This document shows, piece by piece, positions 34,679 through 44,530 of a stretch of DNA of 45,522 nt. Both the position numbers and the translations under genes were made by a program. The notes under the pieces were generated by a model that did not search any database, was not told the origin of the DNA, and worked only from the letters and a program-made list of their open reading frames with translations. The DNA is from Muribaculaceae bacterium (GTDB taxonomy: Bacteria; Bacteroidota; Bacteroidia; Bacteroidales; Muribaculaceae), in the NCBI GenBank assembly GCA_017462345.1, contig JAFTRI010000019.1, positions 91,896 to 137,417 of the forward strand, in the 5' to 3' direction. Positions within the stretch are counted from its first letter, which is position 1; every line of letters starts with the position of its first letter.

Positions 34679-36376
34679 TTATTTGCCGTTCTTGGAGAAT
34701 GACAGGAGCAGCAACTGCTGTTTCAGGTCGCAACTGCGATGGGGATAGTGTGCTATTTGGGAGAATGAGTAACTGTTACCGTACCGCTCCATCAATTTGG
34801 CCGAGTGGGGCTCGCTTACGATGATATATCCCTTGTCGGGGTTTTCGCGGATGAACATCTTTACTCTGTCGTTCAAGTAGAAATTGATTGTGTAGAAACG
34901 CATGAAATCCAGCCCGTCATCAATGAATGAGTATATCTCGCCGTGGGGTACGACTGTCTCTATTTCACGGGCGACAACGATGTCGCTCTTGGTGTTCAAT
35001 ACTGCCGGTTGGTACACGGCTGAAAAACTCCAGTAGAGTAAAAGCGTGGATGTAAGTGTCTGTTTGAAGATGGCTTGATGCCCGAACTGCCGTTTCGCTA
35101 AAGAAATGAGTGTGTAAATTCCTGTGATTAACGGTAATAATATGAGTATGCGGGATAATGCCGATAAGGGATGGTTGGCGAGTCCGATTATAAACGTGTC
35201 TATGCTCCCATGTAATTCCGGTAGCAACCCCATGCGTATAGTGTAGAATGTGACCGGCAGCAAAATGGAAATAATCGAAATTATAATTGCGTAAATCTTT
35301 ATTATTTGTGACTTGCGGTTAATCAGGTTAATGATCAACAGTGTGATAAAGTAGGCAAGGAACGGGTATATTGGGAGCAGATAAACGCTGCGTTTGCTTT
35401 TGGGTATGCAATAGAAAGTGAAGATCAGGATGATTGACAGCATGGAGAAGAGCTTGACCGGTTCCATCGAAACGATTGCATTACGTAGTTTTTGCCATGT
35501 TGCTGAGATTGAGATGCGACAGCATCGTATGCGTATTGTAAACAGGGTCATAAGCAGGAGTAGTGTGTAGGGCAGCAGTCCTGATATGACTGTTATGAAA
35601 TTGTAGTGGACAGGGTTGACATGGGATTCGTAGCTCATGCTTCCGAAGAAACGGCCGAAGTTCTCTTCCATGGCCAGATCGAGGAATTCCTGCCCTGCCT
35701 GGTTGTAGGCGGCAATGTACCACAATGCAGGGACAAGACACGACATGATTGCCGAAATGAAGAGATTGAGAAATACGGGAAAGAAGCGTTCCCCTTTTAT
35801 GAGGCGAAATACACCGATGACAAGGCATGGCAGGATCATTCCTACCGGACCTTTGGTGAGTACGGCGCAGCTCATGAGGACTATAGCTGTCCACGGAAGT
35901 CCTTTGTGTCCCTGTTCCCAATGGCGGTAGAGGGCATAAAGCGAGGTGACAATTAGGGCGGTGAGCACCATGTCGACACGGCAGTTGGTCGCTGCACGGT
36001 GAACTTCAAAAGAGGTGATTGTTATCAGTGTCATTATTGCCGCTATACTGCCGGATGTGCGGTTGCGGTAAAATCTGAGGCCGGCAATCGCCATTGCTAT
36101 CATTGCGAGCGCTGACGGCATACGTGACGTGTACTCGTTTACCGAGCCGGTGAGTGATGATATTATTGCAATGCACCAAGCGAGGAACGGAGGTTTGTAG
36201 GGAATGTCGCCTCCGCAGTGCTCGGGGAGTATCCAGTTGCCGCCCTGCAGCATTGATACTGCAACGATGGCTTCACGCGGTTCGCCTTTGGTGTTGAATA
36301 GGGTTTCGCCAAGGAATGGCAGGAATGTCACGATTGTAAAGGCAGTGATGAGCCAGAAAGTGTATTGCTTCTTCAT
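34679..36376 (-). CDS. ArnT-like membrane glycosyltransferase (GT39/GT83 type)
   Basis: The 565-residue integral membrane protein has about twelve hydrophobic helices and the signatures of lipid-linked-sugar transferases of the GT-C fold: an acidic first-loop motif (NTKGEPREA), IPYKPPFLAWCIAIISSLTG and SRMPSALAMIA. ArnT moves 4-amino-4-deoxyarabinose from undecaprenyl phosphate to lipid A, but relatives in Bacteroidota use other sugars and acceptors, including proteins. The C-terminal 110 residues form a soluble periplasmic domain (IVVAREIETVVPHGEIYSFI). It stands alone on the minus strand, divergent from prfB. Acceptor and donor are not known. Confidence 0.88.
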   Translation of the reverse strand: MKKQYTFWLITAFTIVTFLPFLGETLFNTKGEPREAIVAVSMLQGGNWILPEHCGGDIPYKPPFLAWCIAIISSLTGSVNEYTSRMPSALAMIAMAIAGLRFYRNRTSGSIAAIMTLITITSFEVHRAATNCRVDMVLTALIVTSLYALYRHWEQGHKGLPWTAIVLMSCAVLTKGPVGMILPCLVIGVFRLIKGERFFPVFLNLFISAIMSCLVPALWYIAAYNQAGQEFLDLAMEENFGRFFGSMSYESHVNPVHYNFITVISGLLPYTLLLLMTLFTIRIRCCRISISATWQKLRNAIVSMEPVKLFSMLSIILIFTFYCIPKSKRSVYLLPIYPFLAYFITLLIINLINRKSQIIKIYAIIISIISILLPVTFYTIRMGLLPELHGSIDTFIIGLANHPLSALSRILILLPLITGIYTLISLAKRQFGHQAIFKQTLTSTLLLYWSFSAVYQPAVLNTKSDIVVAREIETVVPHGEIYSFIDDGLDFMRFYTINFYLNDRVKMFIRENPDKGYIIVSEPHSAKLMERYGNSYSFSQIAHYPHRSCDLKQQLLLLSFSKNGK

Positions 36377-36383
36377 AATGAGG

Positions 36384-36411
36384 CAAAAATAGCGAAAAAG
36401 TTGTAATTTTG
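36384..36411. promoter_or_regulatory. Divergent -7 boxes for prfB (+) and the GT39 gene (-)
   Basis: On the plus strand TAATTTTG (36404-36411) lies 47 bases before the prfB ATG. On the minus strand TATTTTTG (36384-36391) lies 7 bases before the GT39 ATG at 36376. Neither has a perfect TTTG at -33. Confidence 0.5.
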
Positions 36412-36458
36412 CCGAAAGAAAAGATATTTATTAATAATCCAGTATATAATAATCGATT

Positions 36459-37581
36459 ATGATTACACAGGAACAGCTAAAAGAGACCGTTGAACGCAAG
36501 CTCGCGTTGAGGAGGTATCTTTGACGTCGACAGCAAGAAAATAGAGTTGGAAGAAGAGGAGTTGCGCACCCATGTGCCCGATTTTTGGGAACATCCTAAG
36601 GAGGCGCAAGTCCAGATGAAGAAAATTAAGGATCTACAGCAGTGGATTGACGGTTATGCCGAGGTGGAAAAGGCTGTGGATGAATTGGCGATAGGTTGGG
36701 ATTTCCTGAAAGAGGAACTCGTGGACGAGTCGGATGTGGATGCCCTATATGCTGACGCCCTAACCAAGATTGAGAACCTTGAATTGCGCAACATGTTGCG
36801 TAGGGAAGAGGATAAAATGGGAGTTGTGCTGAAGATCAATTCGGGCGCGGGAGGAACTGAAAGTCAGGACTGGGCATCGATGTTGATGCGCATGTATCTG
36901 CGATGGTGCGAGTCTCATGGCTACAAGACATCTATTGCCAACTTGCTCGAAGGGGACGAAGCCGGTATAAAGTCGTGTACCATAAATGTGGAAGGTGATT
37001 TTGCCTACGGCTATCTCAAAAGTGAAAACGGGGTACACCGTCTTGTGAGGGTTTCCCCGTATAATGCGCAAGGAAAGCGTATGACATCGTTTGCATCGGT
37101 ATTCGTTACCCCTCTTGTGGATGACACGATAGAGGTCAAGGTGGAACAGGCTTTACTGTCGTGGGATACATTCAGGAGCGGTGGAGCAGGGGGGCAGAAT
37201 GTAAACAAAGTGGAATCGGGTGTACGCTTGAGATACCAGTTCACTGACCCTTATACCGGGGAAAAAGAGGAAATCCTTATTGAGAATACCGAAACCCGGG
37301 ATCAGCCCAAAAACAAAGAAAACGCTTTGAGACAGTTGCGCTCGATATTGTATGACAAGGAGTTGCAGCACCGAATGCAGGAGCAGGCAAAGGTCGAGGC
37401 AGGAAAGATGAAAATAGAATGGGGCTCGCAGATACGCAGTTATGTATTCGACGACCGTCGAGTAAAAGACCATAGGACCAATTGGCAGACAAGTGATGTC
37501 AATGGCGTGATGGATGGAGACCTTGACGGGTTCATAAAGGCTTATCTCATGGAATTTGCCGGAAGTGATGGCAATCAGTAA
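36459..37581 (+). CDS. prfB: Peptide chain release factor 2, with programmed +1 frameshift
   Basis: RF2 ends translation at UGA and UAA. Reading starts at ATG 36459 (MITQEQLKETVERKLALRRYL), meets an in-frame TGA at 36522-36524 after 21 codons, and continues in the +1 frame from GAC 36523, giving 373 residues (...RRYLDVDSKKIE...). The stop codon at the shift is UGA, the RF2 target, so low RF2 allows shifting. The catalytic GGQ motif is in SGGAGGQNVNKVESG. The stop-recognition tripeptide region reads RVSPYNAQGK, that is SPY where E. coli has SPF. argB follows after an 18-base gap. Confidence 0.95.
36510..36525 (+). promoter_or_regulatory. RF2 programmed frameshift site
   Basis: AGGAGG (36510-36515), TAT, then CTT TGA C (36519-36525): the same layout as the E. 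coli site AGGGGG TAT CTT TGA C, with the Shine-Dalgarno-like hexamer three bases from the slippery CTT. The peptidyl-tRNA slips from CUU to UUU and reads GAC next. Confidence 0.95.
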
Positions 37582-37599
37582 CTGAAAATCGGGAAGAAT

Positions 37600-38385
37600 A
37601 TGAAAGATCGATTGACGATAGTGAAAGTCGGCGGAAAGATCGTTGAGGAGCCGGAAACCCTGTCGGCGTTGCTGCGGGACTTTTCAGCGATAGCCGGATT
37701 TAAATTGCTGGTGCATGGAGGTGGTCGTTCGGCGACGAGGATGGCCGCTGATCTTGGCATAGCAACAAGAATGGTGGATGGCCGTCGGATAACAGATGAT
37801 GCTATGCTACGTGTTGTCACGATGGTGTACGGAGGGCTTGTCAATAAGGGTATTGTTGCCGGACTGCAGGCTGAGGGGGTTGATGCTCTCGGAATGACTG
37901 GAGCTGACATGGGCATTATATTGAGTGAAAAACGTCCTGTGAAGACCGTGGACTATGGATGGGTTGGGGATGTCAAGCGTGTTAATGGAGAAGCGCTTGC
38001 GGCGCTTGTGCGCTCGGGCGTGGTGCCTGTCATTGCCCCGTTGACTCATGACGGTAACGGGCATCTGCTTAACACTAATGCCGACACTATGGCGGGGGAG
38101 ACTGCAAAGGGACTTGCCGCATATTTTGACGTGCATCTTGTGTTCTGTTTCGAAAAACCCGGAGTCTTGCGTGATGAAAACGACGATGCGTCGGTTGTGC
38201 CGGTGATAACTCGTCGTGTCTATGCTGAGCTGCGAGAATCGGGGGTTGTTACGGGCGGTATGCTCCCGAAACTGGATAACGCGTTCGATTCTCTTGACAG
38301 CGGTGTGTCGGAAGTCATTATAACGAAGGCTTCGTCGCTTGGAAATCTTGCTGAAGGTACCCATGTTATAAATGGTGAAAAATAA
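37600..38385 (+). CDS. argB: Acetylglutamate kinase
   Basis: ArgB phosphorylates N-acetylglutamate in arginine synthesis. The 261-residue amino-acid-kinase-fold protein has KVGGKIVEE (ATP-binding Gly loop), LLVHGGGRSATRMAADLG, DGRRITDDAMLRVV (substrate contacts), LNTNADTMAGETAKGL and TGGMLPKLDNAFDSL. In Bacteroidota the related kinase may use N-succinylglutamate; which applies here cannot be told from sequence. It follows prfB by 18 bases; no other arginine gene is nearby. Confidence 0.93.
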   Translation: MKDRLTIVKVGGKIVEEPETLSALLRDFSAIAGFKLLVHGGGRSATRMAADLGIATRMVDGRRITDDAMLRVVTMVYGGLVNKGIVAGLQAEGVDALGMTGADMGIILSEKRPVKTVDYGWVGDVKRVNGEALAALVRSGVVPVIAPLTHDGNGHLLNTNADTMAGETAKGLAAYFDVHLVFCFEKPGVLRDENDDASVVPVITRRVYAELRESGVVTGGMLPKLDNAFDSLDSGVSEVIITKASSLGNLAEGTHVINGEK

Positions 38386-38396
38386 AGGCGAAAAGA

Positions 38397-38428
38397 TTTG
38401 GTAATTAGAAAATTAGTCGTTAATTTTG
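38397..38428 (+). promoter_or_regulatory. Bacteroidota promoter of the str-S10 ribosomal operon
   Basis: TTTG (38397-38400) and TAATTTTG (38421-38428) are exactly 20 bases apart. The expected start near 38432 leaves a leader of about 139 nucleotides before rpsL. Confidence 0.85.
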
Positions 38429-38432
38429 CAAC

Positions 38433-38570
38433 GTTTTTCGGACTATTGGAGTGCTGAACTATTGCTAATCGATTGAAAGATAATGTGATAGTCGGTACTT
38501 TGAATGTGTGTGAAAAGGATATAAAGAGTAATAAGAAATAAAAATTAAGTAACAAAAACAAAGAACTAAG
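38433..38570 (+). promoter_or_regulatory. Long rpsL leader, possible ribosomal-protein control site
   Basis: The untranslated leader can pair GACTAT (about 38441) with ATAGTC (about 38490), and has a central AATCGATT. The last 50 bases are very A-rich, as usual before Bacteroidota start codons. No T-tract attenuator is seen. Confidence 0.4.
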
Positions 38571-38975
38571 ATGCCTACTATTCAGCAATTAGTAAGAAAA
38601 GGACGTGTGGCTCTTGAGGACAAGAGTAAGTCACCCGCACTCGATTCATGCCCCCAGCGTCGTGGCGTGTGCGTGCGTGTGTACACTACTACCCCCAAAA
38701 AGCCTAACTCTGCAATGCGTAAGGTTGCGCGTGTAAGATTGACAAACGGTAAGGAGGTCAACTCCTATATCCCCGGAGAAGGGCATAACCTTCAGGAACA
38801 CTCAATCGTTCTCGTGCGTGGCGGTCGTGTGAAAGACCTTCCAGGTGTGCGTTACCACATTGTTCGCGGTACTCTTGATACCAGTGGCGTGAAGGATCGT
38901 ACACAGCGTCGTTCGAAGTATGGAGCGAAGCGTCCCAAACCAGGAGCTGCACCTGCCGCAAAGGGTAAGAAGTAA
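38571..38975 (+). CDS. rpsL: 30S ribosomal protein S12 (uS12)
   Basis: S12 lies at the decoding centre and controls accuracy. The 134-residue protein starts [12 protein letters not shown] and has the conserved decoding loops [18 protein letters not shown] and [20 protein letters not shown], with the lysine and proline positions in the streptomycin-sensitive form. It is the first gene of the str-S10 operon. Its C-terminus is a short basic extension ([15 protein letters not shown]). Confidence 0.98.
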   Translation: MPTIQQLVRKGRVALEDKSKSPALDSCPQRRGVCVRVYTTTPKKPNSAMRKVARVRLTNGKEVNSYIPGEGHNLQEHSIVLVRGGRVKDLPGVRYHIVRGTLDTSGVKDRTQRRSKYGAKRPKPGAAPAAKGKK

Positions 38976-39139
38976 TTGCCCGGAGCGATAATCGCAGCGC
39001 GAGATAAAGTAAAAACAAGTATTGAACTTAGTTTTTGATTTATTGGACAGCTTTCAGGTTGAGTAAATGGTGCCGGAGGGCACTGTTGAAGATGTAATGA
39101 GCAGCCAAACAAACAAAAACAACAATTTTATTGTAAAAA
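38976..39139 (+). promoter_or_regulatory. Long S12-S7 spacer with hairpins
   Basis: 164 bases separate rpsL and rpsG, much more than other gaps in this operon. Two small hairpins can form: GCGA/TCGC (38985-38995) and GTGCC/GGCAC with a GGAG loop (39070-39083). In E. coli the S12-S7 spacer is where S7 binds to repress its own synthesis; the same use here is inferred. Confidence 0.4.
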
Positions 39140-39616
39140 ATGAGAAAAGCAAAACCAAAGAAACGGGTGGTATTACCCGATCCCGTTTTTAATGATGTGA
39201 GAGTATCTAAGTTTGTTAATCATCTGATGTATGATGGCAAAAAGAATATTGCTTATACTATATTCTATAGCGCACTTGAGACTGTGAAGTCAAAGATGCC
39301 CAATGAAGAAAAGACAGCGCTTGAGATCTGGAAAAAAGCGCTTGAGAATGTTACTCCCCAGGTTGAGGTTAAGTCGCGTCGCGTTGGCGGTGCAACATTC
39401 CAGGTCCCTACAGAGATCCGTCCTGACCGTAAGGAGTCGATATCAATGAAAAACCTTATTCTCTATGCCCGTAAGCGTGGCGGTAAGACAATGGCTGACA
39501 AGCTGGCCGCAGAAATCGTAGATGCCTACAATGACCAGGGCGGTGCATTCAAGCGTAAGGAGGATATGCACAAGATGGCTGAAGCTAACCGCGCATTCGC
39601 ACACTTCCGTTTCTAA
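39140..39616 (+). CDS. rpsG: 30S ribosomal protein S7 (uS7)
   Basis: S7 nucleates the 30S head by binding the 3' major domain of 16S rRNA near the E site. The 158-residue protein starts [20 protein letters not shown] and keeps the [17 protein letters not shown] and NRAFAHFRF motifs. Length and motifs are standard. Confidence 0.98.
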   Translation: MRKAKPKKRVVLPDPVFNDVRVSKFVNHLMYDGKKNIAYTIFYSALETVKSKMPNEEKTALEIWKKALENVTPQVEVKSRRVGGATFQVPTEIRPDRKESISMKNLILYARKRGGKTMADKLAAEIVDAYNDQGGAFKRKEDMHKMAEANRAFAHFRF

Positions 39617-39653
39617 AAATAAATTTCCATTGATTTAAATACATTATTCGATA

Positions 39654-41780
39654 ATGGCAAAATCTGACGAACTATTAAAATATACCCGTAACATCGGTAT
39701 TATGGCTCACATCGATGCCGGTAAGACTACTACATCGGAGCGTATTCTTTTCTATACCGGTCTTACTCATAAAATCGGTGAAGTGCATGATGGGGCTGCC
39801 ACCATGGACTGGATGGAGCAGGAGCAGGAGCGTGGTATCACTATTACTTCGGCTGCAACCACTGCATTCTGGAATTATGCGGGTGAGAAGTATAAAATCA
39901 ACTTGATCGATACTCCGGGGCACGTTGACTTTACGGTTGAAGTGGAGCGTTCACTCCGTGTGCTTGACGGTGCGGTTGCCACATATTGTGCGGTAGGTGG
40001 AGTAGAGCCTCAGTCGGAGACCGTATGGCGTCAGGCTGATAAATATAATGTTCCACGTATGGCATACGTGAACAAGATGGACCGTTCGGGTGCCAATTTC
40101 TTTGAGGTTGTACGCCAAATGAAGGATGTGCTCGGAGCTAATCCCTGTCCTATCCAGATTCCTATCGGTGCCGAGGAAACATTTAAGGGGATTGTGGATC
40201 TCGTTACAATGAAGGCTTATTATTGGCCGGATGAGAAGCAGGGCGCAGAATATGTTGTAGAGGAAATTCCCGATAATCTGCGTATGGAGGCCGAAGAGTG
40301 GCGCGACAAGATGCTTGAGAAAGTTGCCGAGTTTGATGATGTGCTGATGGAGAAATACTTTGATGATCCCTCAACAATCACAGAGGATGAAATACGTGCC
40401 GGTATCCGTAAGGCGACTCTTGCGTTGGAACTTGTCCCGATGACATGCGGTAGCTCGTTCAAGAATAAGGGTGTGCAGTGTCTCCTCGATAACGTGTGCG
40501 CTTATCTTCCTTGTCCTACCGACAATGGTGCAATCGAAGGTCATTCAGTGGATAATCCCGATGAAGTAATTACCCGTGAGCCGTCAAGCGATGCACCTAT
40601 GTGTGCCCTTGCATTCAAGATTGCAACTGACCCGTATGTGGGACGCCTTTGCTTCTTCCGTGTGTATTCGGGGGACATGGTTGCGGGAAGCTATATCCTC
40701 AATTCGCGCTCGGGAAAGAAAGAACGCGTATCCCGCCTGTTCCAGATGCACTCCAACAAGCAGAATTCGAAGGAGATGATAGGCTGTGGAGATATTGGTG
40801 CCGGTGTAGGTTTCAAGGATATCCGTACTGGAGATACGCTCTGTGCCGAGGATGCGCCTATTGTGCTTGAGGCAATGGAGTTCCCCGAACCTGTAATCGG
40901 TATTGCGGTTGAACCCAAAACCCAGAAAGACCTCGACAAACTTGGAGTGGGGCTTCAGAAACTTGCTGAAGAAGATCCTACTTTCCGCGTACAGACTAAT
41001 GAAGAGACCGGACAGACGGTGATCTCTGGTATGGGTGAGCTTCACCTGGATATTATTATCGACCGTCTCCGCCGTGAGTTCAAGGTTGAATGTAACCAGG
41101 GACGTCCTCAGGTAACATATAAGGAAGCGATCAATGGTTCGGTTGAACTTCGTGAAGTGTTCAAGAAGCAGACCGGTGGCCGTGGTAAATTCGCCGACAT
41201 CATTGTCCGTGTTGAACCTGTTGACGAGGGCTTTGAAGGAAATCTTCAGTTCGTTGATGAGGTTAAGGGCGGTAACATCCCCAAGGAATTCATACCTTCA
41301 ATCCAGAAGGGTTTCCAGAATGCAATGAAGAACGGTGTGCTTGCCGGGTTCCCTGTAGAGCAGCTTAAGGTTACGGTGATTGACGGTTCTTTCCACCCGG
41401 TAGACTCTGATCAGTTGTCATTTGAACTGTGTGCTATCCAGGCGTTCAAGAAGGCTTCGGAGAAAGCTAATCCAGTCCTGCTTGAGCCGATCATGAAGAT
41501 CGAGGTTGTTACCCCTGAAGAAAGCATGGGTGATGTAATCTCTGACCTTAACAAGCGTCGCGGTCAGGTGGAAGGTATGGAAACAAGCCGTAGCGGTGCC
41601 CGTGTGGTTAAGGCTAAGGCTCCTCTTGCAGAAATGTTCGGATATGTGACAGCCTTGCGTACTATCACTTCCGGTCGCGCAACTTCTACCATGTCATTCT
41701 CTCACTACGCAGAAGTGAGCACTTCTATTGCAAAGAATGTATTGACAGAATGTCAGGGTCGTGTTGATCTATTGAAATAA
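39654..41780 (+). CDS. fusA: Elongation factor G
   Basis: EF-G is the GTPase that drives translocation. The 708-residue protein has G1 [14 protein letters not shown], switch [15 protein letters not shown]3 DTPGHVDFT and G4 NKMD, then domains II-V with [23 protein letters not shown] and a C-terminal [20 protein letters not shown]. The intact G motifs and its place in the str operon mark it as the canonical EF-G1, not the GTPase-lacking EF-G2 paralogue described in Bacteroides. It is followed directly by rpsJ, with no tuf between. Confidence 0.97.
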   Translation: MAKSDELLKYTRNIGIMAHIDAGKTTTSERILFYTGLTHKIGEVHDGAATMDWMEQEQERGITITSAATTAFWNYAGEKYKINLIDTPGHVDFTVEVERSLRVLDGAVATYCAVGGVEPQSETVWRQADKYNVPRMAYVNKMDRSGANFFEVVRQMKDVLGANPCPIQIPIGAEETFKGIVDLVTMKAYYWPDEKQGAEYVVEEIPDNLRMEAEEWRDKMLEKVAEFDDVLMEKYFDDPSTITEDEIRAGIRKATLALELVPMTCGSSFKNKGVQCLLDNVCAYLPCPTDNGAIEGHSVDNPDEVITREPSSDAPMCALAFKIATDPYVGRLCFFRVYSGDMVAGSYILNSRSGKKERVSRLFQMHSNKQNSKEMIGCGDIGAGVGFKDIRTGDTLCAEDAPIVLEAMEFPEPVIGIAVEPKTQKDLDKLGVGLQKLAEEDPTFRVQTNEETGQTVISGMGELHLDIIIDRLRREFKVECNQGRPQVTYKEAINGSVELREVFKKQTGGRGKFADIIVRVEPVDEGFEGNLQFVDEVKGGNIPKEFIPSIQKGFQNAMKNGVLAGFPVEQLKVTVIDGSFHPVDSDQLSFELCAIQAFKKASEKANPVLLEPIMKIEVVTPEESMGDVISDLNKRRGQVEGMETSRSGARVVKAKAPLAEMFGYVTALRTITSGRATSTMSFSHYAEVSTSIAKNVLTECQGRVDLLK

Positions 41781-41798
41781 TATTTTATCCAAAACAAT

Positions 41799-42104
41799 AT
41801 GAGCCAAAAAATCAGAATTAAATTAAAATCTTACGATCACAACTTGGTAGACAAGTCGGCTGAGAAGATTGTAAAGACTGTGAAGGCTACAGGTGCGGTA
41901 ATCAGCGGTCCTATACCCCTGCCCACCCATAAGCGTATTTTCACTGTGAACCGTTCGACTTTCGTGAACAAGAAATCACGTGAGCAGTTCCAACTTTCAT
42001 CATTCAAACGTCTTATCGACATCTACAACTCTACAGCCAAGACTGTAGACGCTTTAATGAAGCTCGAGCTTCCCAGTGGTGTTGAAGTAGAAATCAAGGT
42101 GTAA
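41799..42104 (+). CDS. rpsJ: 30S ribosomal protein S10 (uS10)
   Basis: The 101-residue protein starts [20 protein letters not shown] and has the [20 protein letters not shown] and [14 protein letters not shown] stretches. S10 is a 30S head protein and also the NusE partner of NusB/NusG in antitermination. Only 18 bases separate it from fusA, so there is no S10 leader of the E. coli type for L4 to bind. Confidence 0.98.
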   Translation: MSQKIRIKLKSYDHNLVDKSAEKIVKTVKATGAVISGPIPLPTHKRIFTVNRSTFVNKKSREQFQLSSFKRLIDIYNSTAKTVDALMKLELPSGVEVEIKV

Positions 42105-42127
42105 TCAATTTTTAAATTAACAGAGAA

Positions 42128-42745
42128 ATGCCAGGATTATTAGGAAAAAAAATCGGAATGACATCCGTTTTCAGTGCCGACGGTAAGAATGTGCCGTGCA
42201 CTGTTATCGAAGTAGGTCCTTGTGTGGTTACTCAAGTGAAGACTTTGGAAAATGACGGCTATGAAGCTTTGCAGCTTGGCTTCCAGGAACAGAAGGAAAA
42301 ACATGCTACAAAGCCTGAGCTCGGACATTTCAAAAAGGCAGGCGTGACCCCCAAGAGACACTTGGCCGAGTTCAAAGGATTTGAAGGCGAATACAACACC
42401 GGTGATACAATCGGAGTGGATCTCTTTGCTGAAAACGACTTCGTTGATGTAGTTGGAGTGTCTAAAGGTAAAGGTTACCAGGGTGTTGTAAAGCGTCACG
42501 GTTTCGGTGGTGTGGGTCAGTCGACTCACGGTCAACACAACCGTCTTCGCGCACCCGGTTCGGTGGGCGCATGTTCTTATCCCGCCAAGGTATTCAAAGG
42601 AATGCGTATGGCAGGACAGACCGGTAACCAGCGTGTAACCGTGCAAAACCTCCAGGTGCTGAAGGTGATTGCCGAACACAATCTATTAATGATTAAGGGA
42701 TCTATCCCCGGAAGTAAAGGTTCAATCGTATTAATTGAGAAATAA
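42128..42745 (+). CDS. rplC: 50S ribosomal protein L3 (uL3)
   Basis: The 205-residue protein starts [20 protein letters not shown] and has [20 protein letters not shown] and [20 protein letters not shown], the latter the loop reaching the peptidyl-transferase region. Its stop codon overlaps the rplD start (TAATG). Confidence 0.98.
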   Translation: MPGLLGKKIGMTSVFSADGKNVPCTVIEVGPCVVTQVKTLENDGYEALQLGFQEQKEKHATKPELGHFKKAGVTPKRHLAEFKGFEGEYNTGDTIGVDLFAENDFVDVVGVSKGKGYQGVVKRHGFGGVGQSTHGQHNRLRAPGSVGACSYPAKVFKGMRMAGQTGNQRVTVQNLQVLKVIAEHNLLMIKGSIPGSKGSIVLIEK

Positions 42746-43365
42746 TGGAACTCGCAATTTATAATATAAAAGGAGAAGATACCGGTCGTAAAGCTCAGCT
42801 TAACGATGAGGTGTTTGCAATCGAAGTTAACGAGCATGCCGTTTATCTCGATGTAAAGCAGTACTTGGCCAACCAGCGTCAGGGAACCCACAAGTCAAAG
42901 GAAAGAAGCGAGGTGTCAGGTTCTACCCGTAAGCTCCACAAGCAGAAGGGTGGTGGCGGCAGCCGTATAGGTGACATCAACTCTCCGGTGCTTGTAGGTG
43001 GAGGTCGTGTGTTCGGTCCGCGTCCCCGTGACTATCGTTTCAAGCTTAACAAGAAGTTGAAGGCTCTTGCACGTAAATCAGCATTGACATCAAAGGCTCA
43101 GGATAATCAGATCGTTGTCGTTGAAGATTTTACTTTTGAAGCCCCGAAGACTAAAGAATTTGTAAATATTACTAAAAATTTACAAGTTTCTGACAAAAAG
43201 GTGCTTTTAGTTTTAGCAGGCCAAAATAAAAACGTATATTTGTCAGCTCGAAATATTCCGGAGGTTAAAGTTGTAACGGCTTCGGATGTAAATACTTATG
43301 CATTGCTCGACAATAAAGCTATAATCCTTACGGAGAGTAGCCTTGACGTTATTAATAAACTTTAA
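42745..43365 (+). CDS. rplD: 50S ribosomal protein L4 (uL4)
   Basis: The 206-residue protein starts [20 protein letters not shown] and has the tunnel loop [21 protein letters not shown]. The first base is shared with the rplC stop codon. The last ~70 codons (from about 43150) are clearly more A/T-rich and use rarer codons than the rest of the operon. In E. coli L4 also represses the S10 operon. Confidence 0.97.
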   Translation: MELAIYNIKGEDTGRKAQLNDEVFAIEVNEHAVYLDVKQYLANQRQGTHKSKERSEVSGSTRKLHKQKGGGGSRIGDINSPVLVGGGRVFGPRPRDYRFKLNKKLKALARKSALTSKAQDNQIVVVEDFTFEAPKTKEFVNITKNLQVSDKKVLLVLAGQNKNVYLSARNIPEVKVVTASDVNTYALLDNKAIILTESSLDVINKL

Positions 43366-43371
43366 TGGTTC

Positions 43372-43377
43372 AGGAGG
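43372..43377 (+). promoter_or_regulatory. Strong Shine-Dalgarno sequence ahead of rplW
   Basis: AGGAGG lies nine bases before the ATG at 43387, in a genome where most starts have only A-rich leaders. It supports that start over the ATG at 43396, for which the spacing would be too long. Confidence 0.6.
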
Positions 43378-43386
43378 ACAGATATA

Positions 43387-43677
43387 ATGGAAATAATGAT
43401 TAAACCAATCGTTACAGAAAAGGCAACTAAGCTGACAGAGAAGCTTAATCGCTATACTTTCCGTGTTTCTCCCGATGCCAACAAGTATCAGATCAAGTCA
43501 TTGGTCGAAGAACTTTATGGCGTTAAAGTTGTAAACGTCAATACGCTTGTTGTCAGAGGGAAGAACAAATCACGCTATACTAAGAGCGGCTTGATTAAGG
43601 GTAAGACCAACTCCTATAAGAAAGCTCTCATTACTGTAGCTGATGGTCAAACTATAGACTTTTATAGCAATATATAA
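43387..43677 (+). CDS. rplW: 50S ribosomal protein L23 (uL23)
   Basis: The 96-residue protein has IVTEKATKLTEKLNRYTFRV, ANKYQIKSLVEELYGVKVVN and a basic loop RGKNKSRYTKSGLIKGKTNS. L23 lies at the tunnel exit and docks trigger factor and SRP. Confidence 0.97.
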   Translation: MEIMIKPIVTEKATKLTEKLNRYTFRVSPDANKYQIKSLVEELYGVKVVNVNTLVVRGKNKSRYTKSGLIKGKTNSYKKALITVADGQTIDFYSNI

Positions 43678-43683
43678 TAGAAA

Positions 43684-44511
43684 ATGGCAGTAAGAAAATT
43701 CAAGCCCACAACACCGGGGCAAAGGCACAAAGTTATTGGTGTATTTAAAGGTACAATCACTGCTAGTACACCAGAGAAGTCTCTTACAGTCGGTAAAAAA
43801 GCGTCCGGAGGCCGTAATGCCGAAGGTCATCTCACCACTCGTTACCTTGGTGGCGGACATAAGCGCAGATACCGTATAATAGACTTTAAGAGAAATAAAG
43901 ACGGTGTTCCCGCAGTAGTCAAGTCAATCGAATACGACCCCAACCGTTCGGCTCGTATCGCATTGCTTTACTATGTGGACGGAGAAAAGGCTTATATAAT
44001 TGCACCCAATGGCTTAGAAGTTGGCGCAACTGTAGTGAGCGGACCCGATGCGGCACCTGAAGTAGGTAATGCTCTTCCATTGAGCAAGATTCCCGTCGGA
44101 ACAGTAATCCACAACATTGAGTTGCGTCCCGGTCAAGGAGCGTTCATGGCTCGTTCAGCCGGTACTTTTGCGCAGTTGACTTCGCGAGAAGGGAATTATG
44201 CGATTATCAAATTACCTTCGGGTGAAACACGCAAAGTGTTGGCAGCATGCAAGGCAACTGTAGGAGTTGTCAGCAACAGCGAACACTCTCTTGAACGTTC
44301 GGGAAAGGCTGGCCGTTCACGCTGGCTCGGACGTCGTCCTCACAACCGTGGTGTGGTAATGAATCCAGTAGATCACCCGATGGGTGGTGGTGAAGGCCGT
44401 GCTTCAGGAGGACATCCGCGTTCACGTAAGGGTCTGTACTCTAAGGGTCTCAAGACACGTGCTCCGAAGAAACATTCTTCAAAGTACATTATTGAAAGAA
44501 GAAAAAAGTAA
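43684..44511 (+). CDS. rplB: 50S ribosomal protein L2 (uL2)
   Basis: The 275-residue protein starts [20 protein letters not shown] and carries [26 protein letters not shown], and the conserved [20 protein letters not shown], whose His is near the peptidyl-transferase centre. Standard length. Confidence 0.98.
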   Translation: MAVRKFKPTTPGQRHKVIGVFKGTITASTPEKSLTVGKKASGGRNAEGHLTTRYLGGGHKRRYRIIDFKRNKDGVPAVVKSIEYDPNRSARIALLYYVDGEKAYIIAPNGLEVGATVVSGPDAAPEVGNALPLSKIPVGTVIHNIELRPGQGAFMARSAGTFAQLTSREGNYAIIKLPSGETRKVLAACKATVGVVSNSEHSLERSGKAGRSRWLGRRPHNRGVVMNPVDHPMGGGEGRASGGHPRSRKGLYSKGLKTRAPKKHSSKYIIERRKK

Positions 44512-44530
44512 TCTGATTAATTAAGAAACT

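Noticed and set aside
36459-36524. Short ORF ending in TGA just before prfB, looking like a frameshift mutation or pseudogene
   Set aside because: The AGGAGG TAT CTT TGA C context is the standard RF2 programmed +1 frameshift, so the gene is intact.
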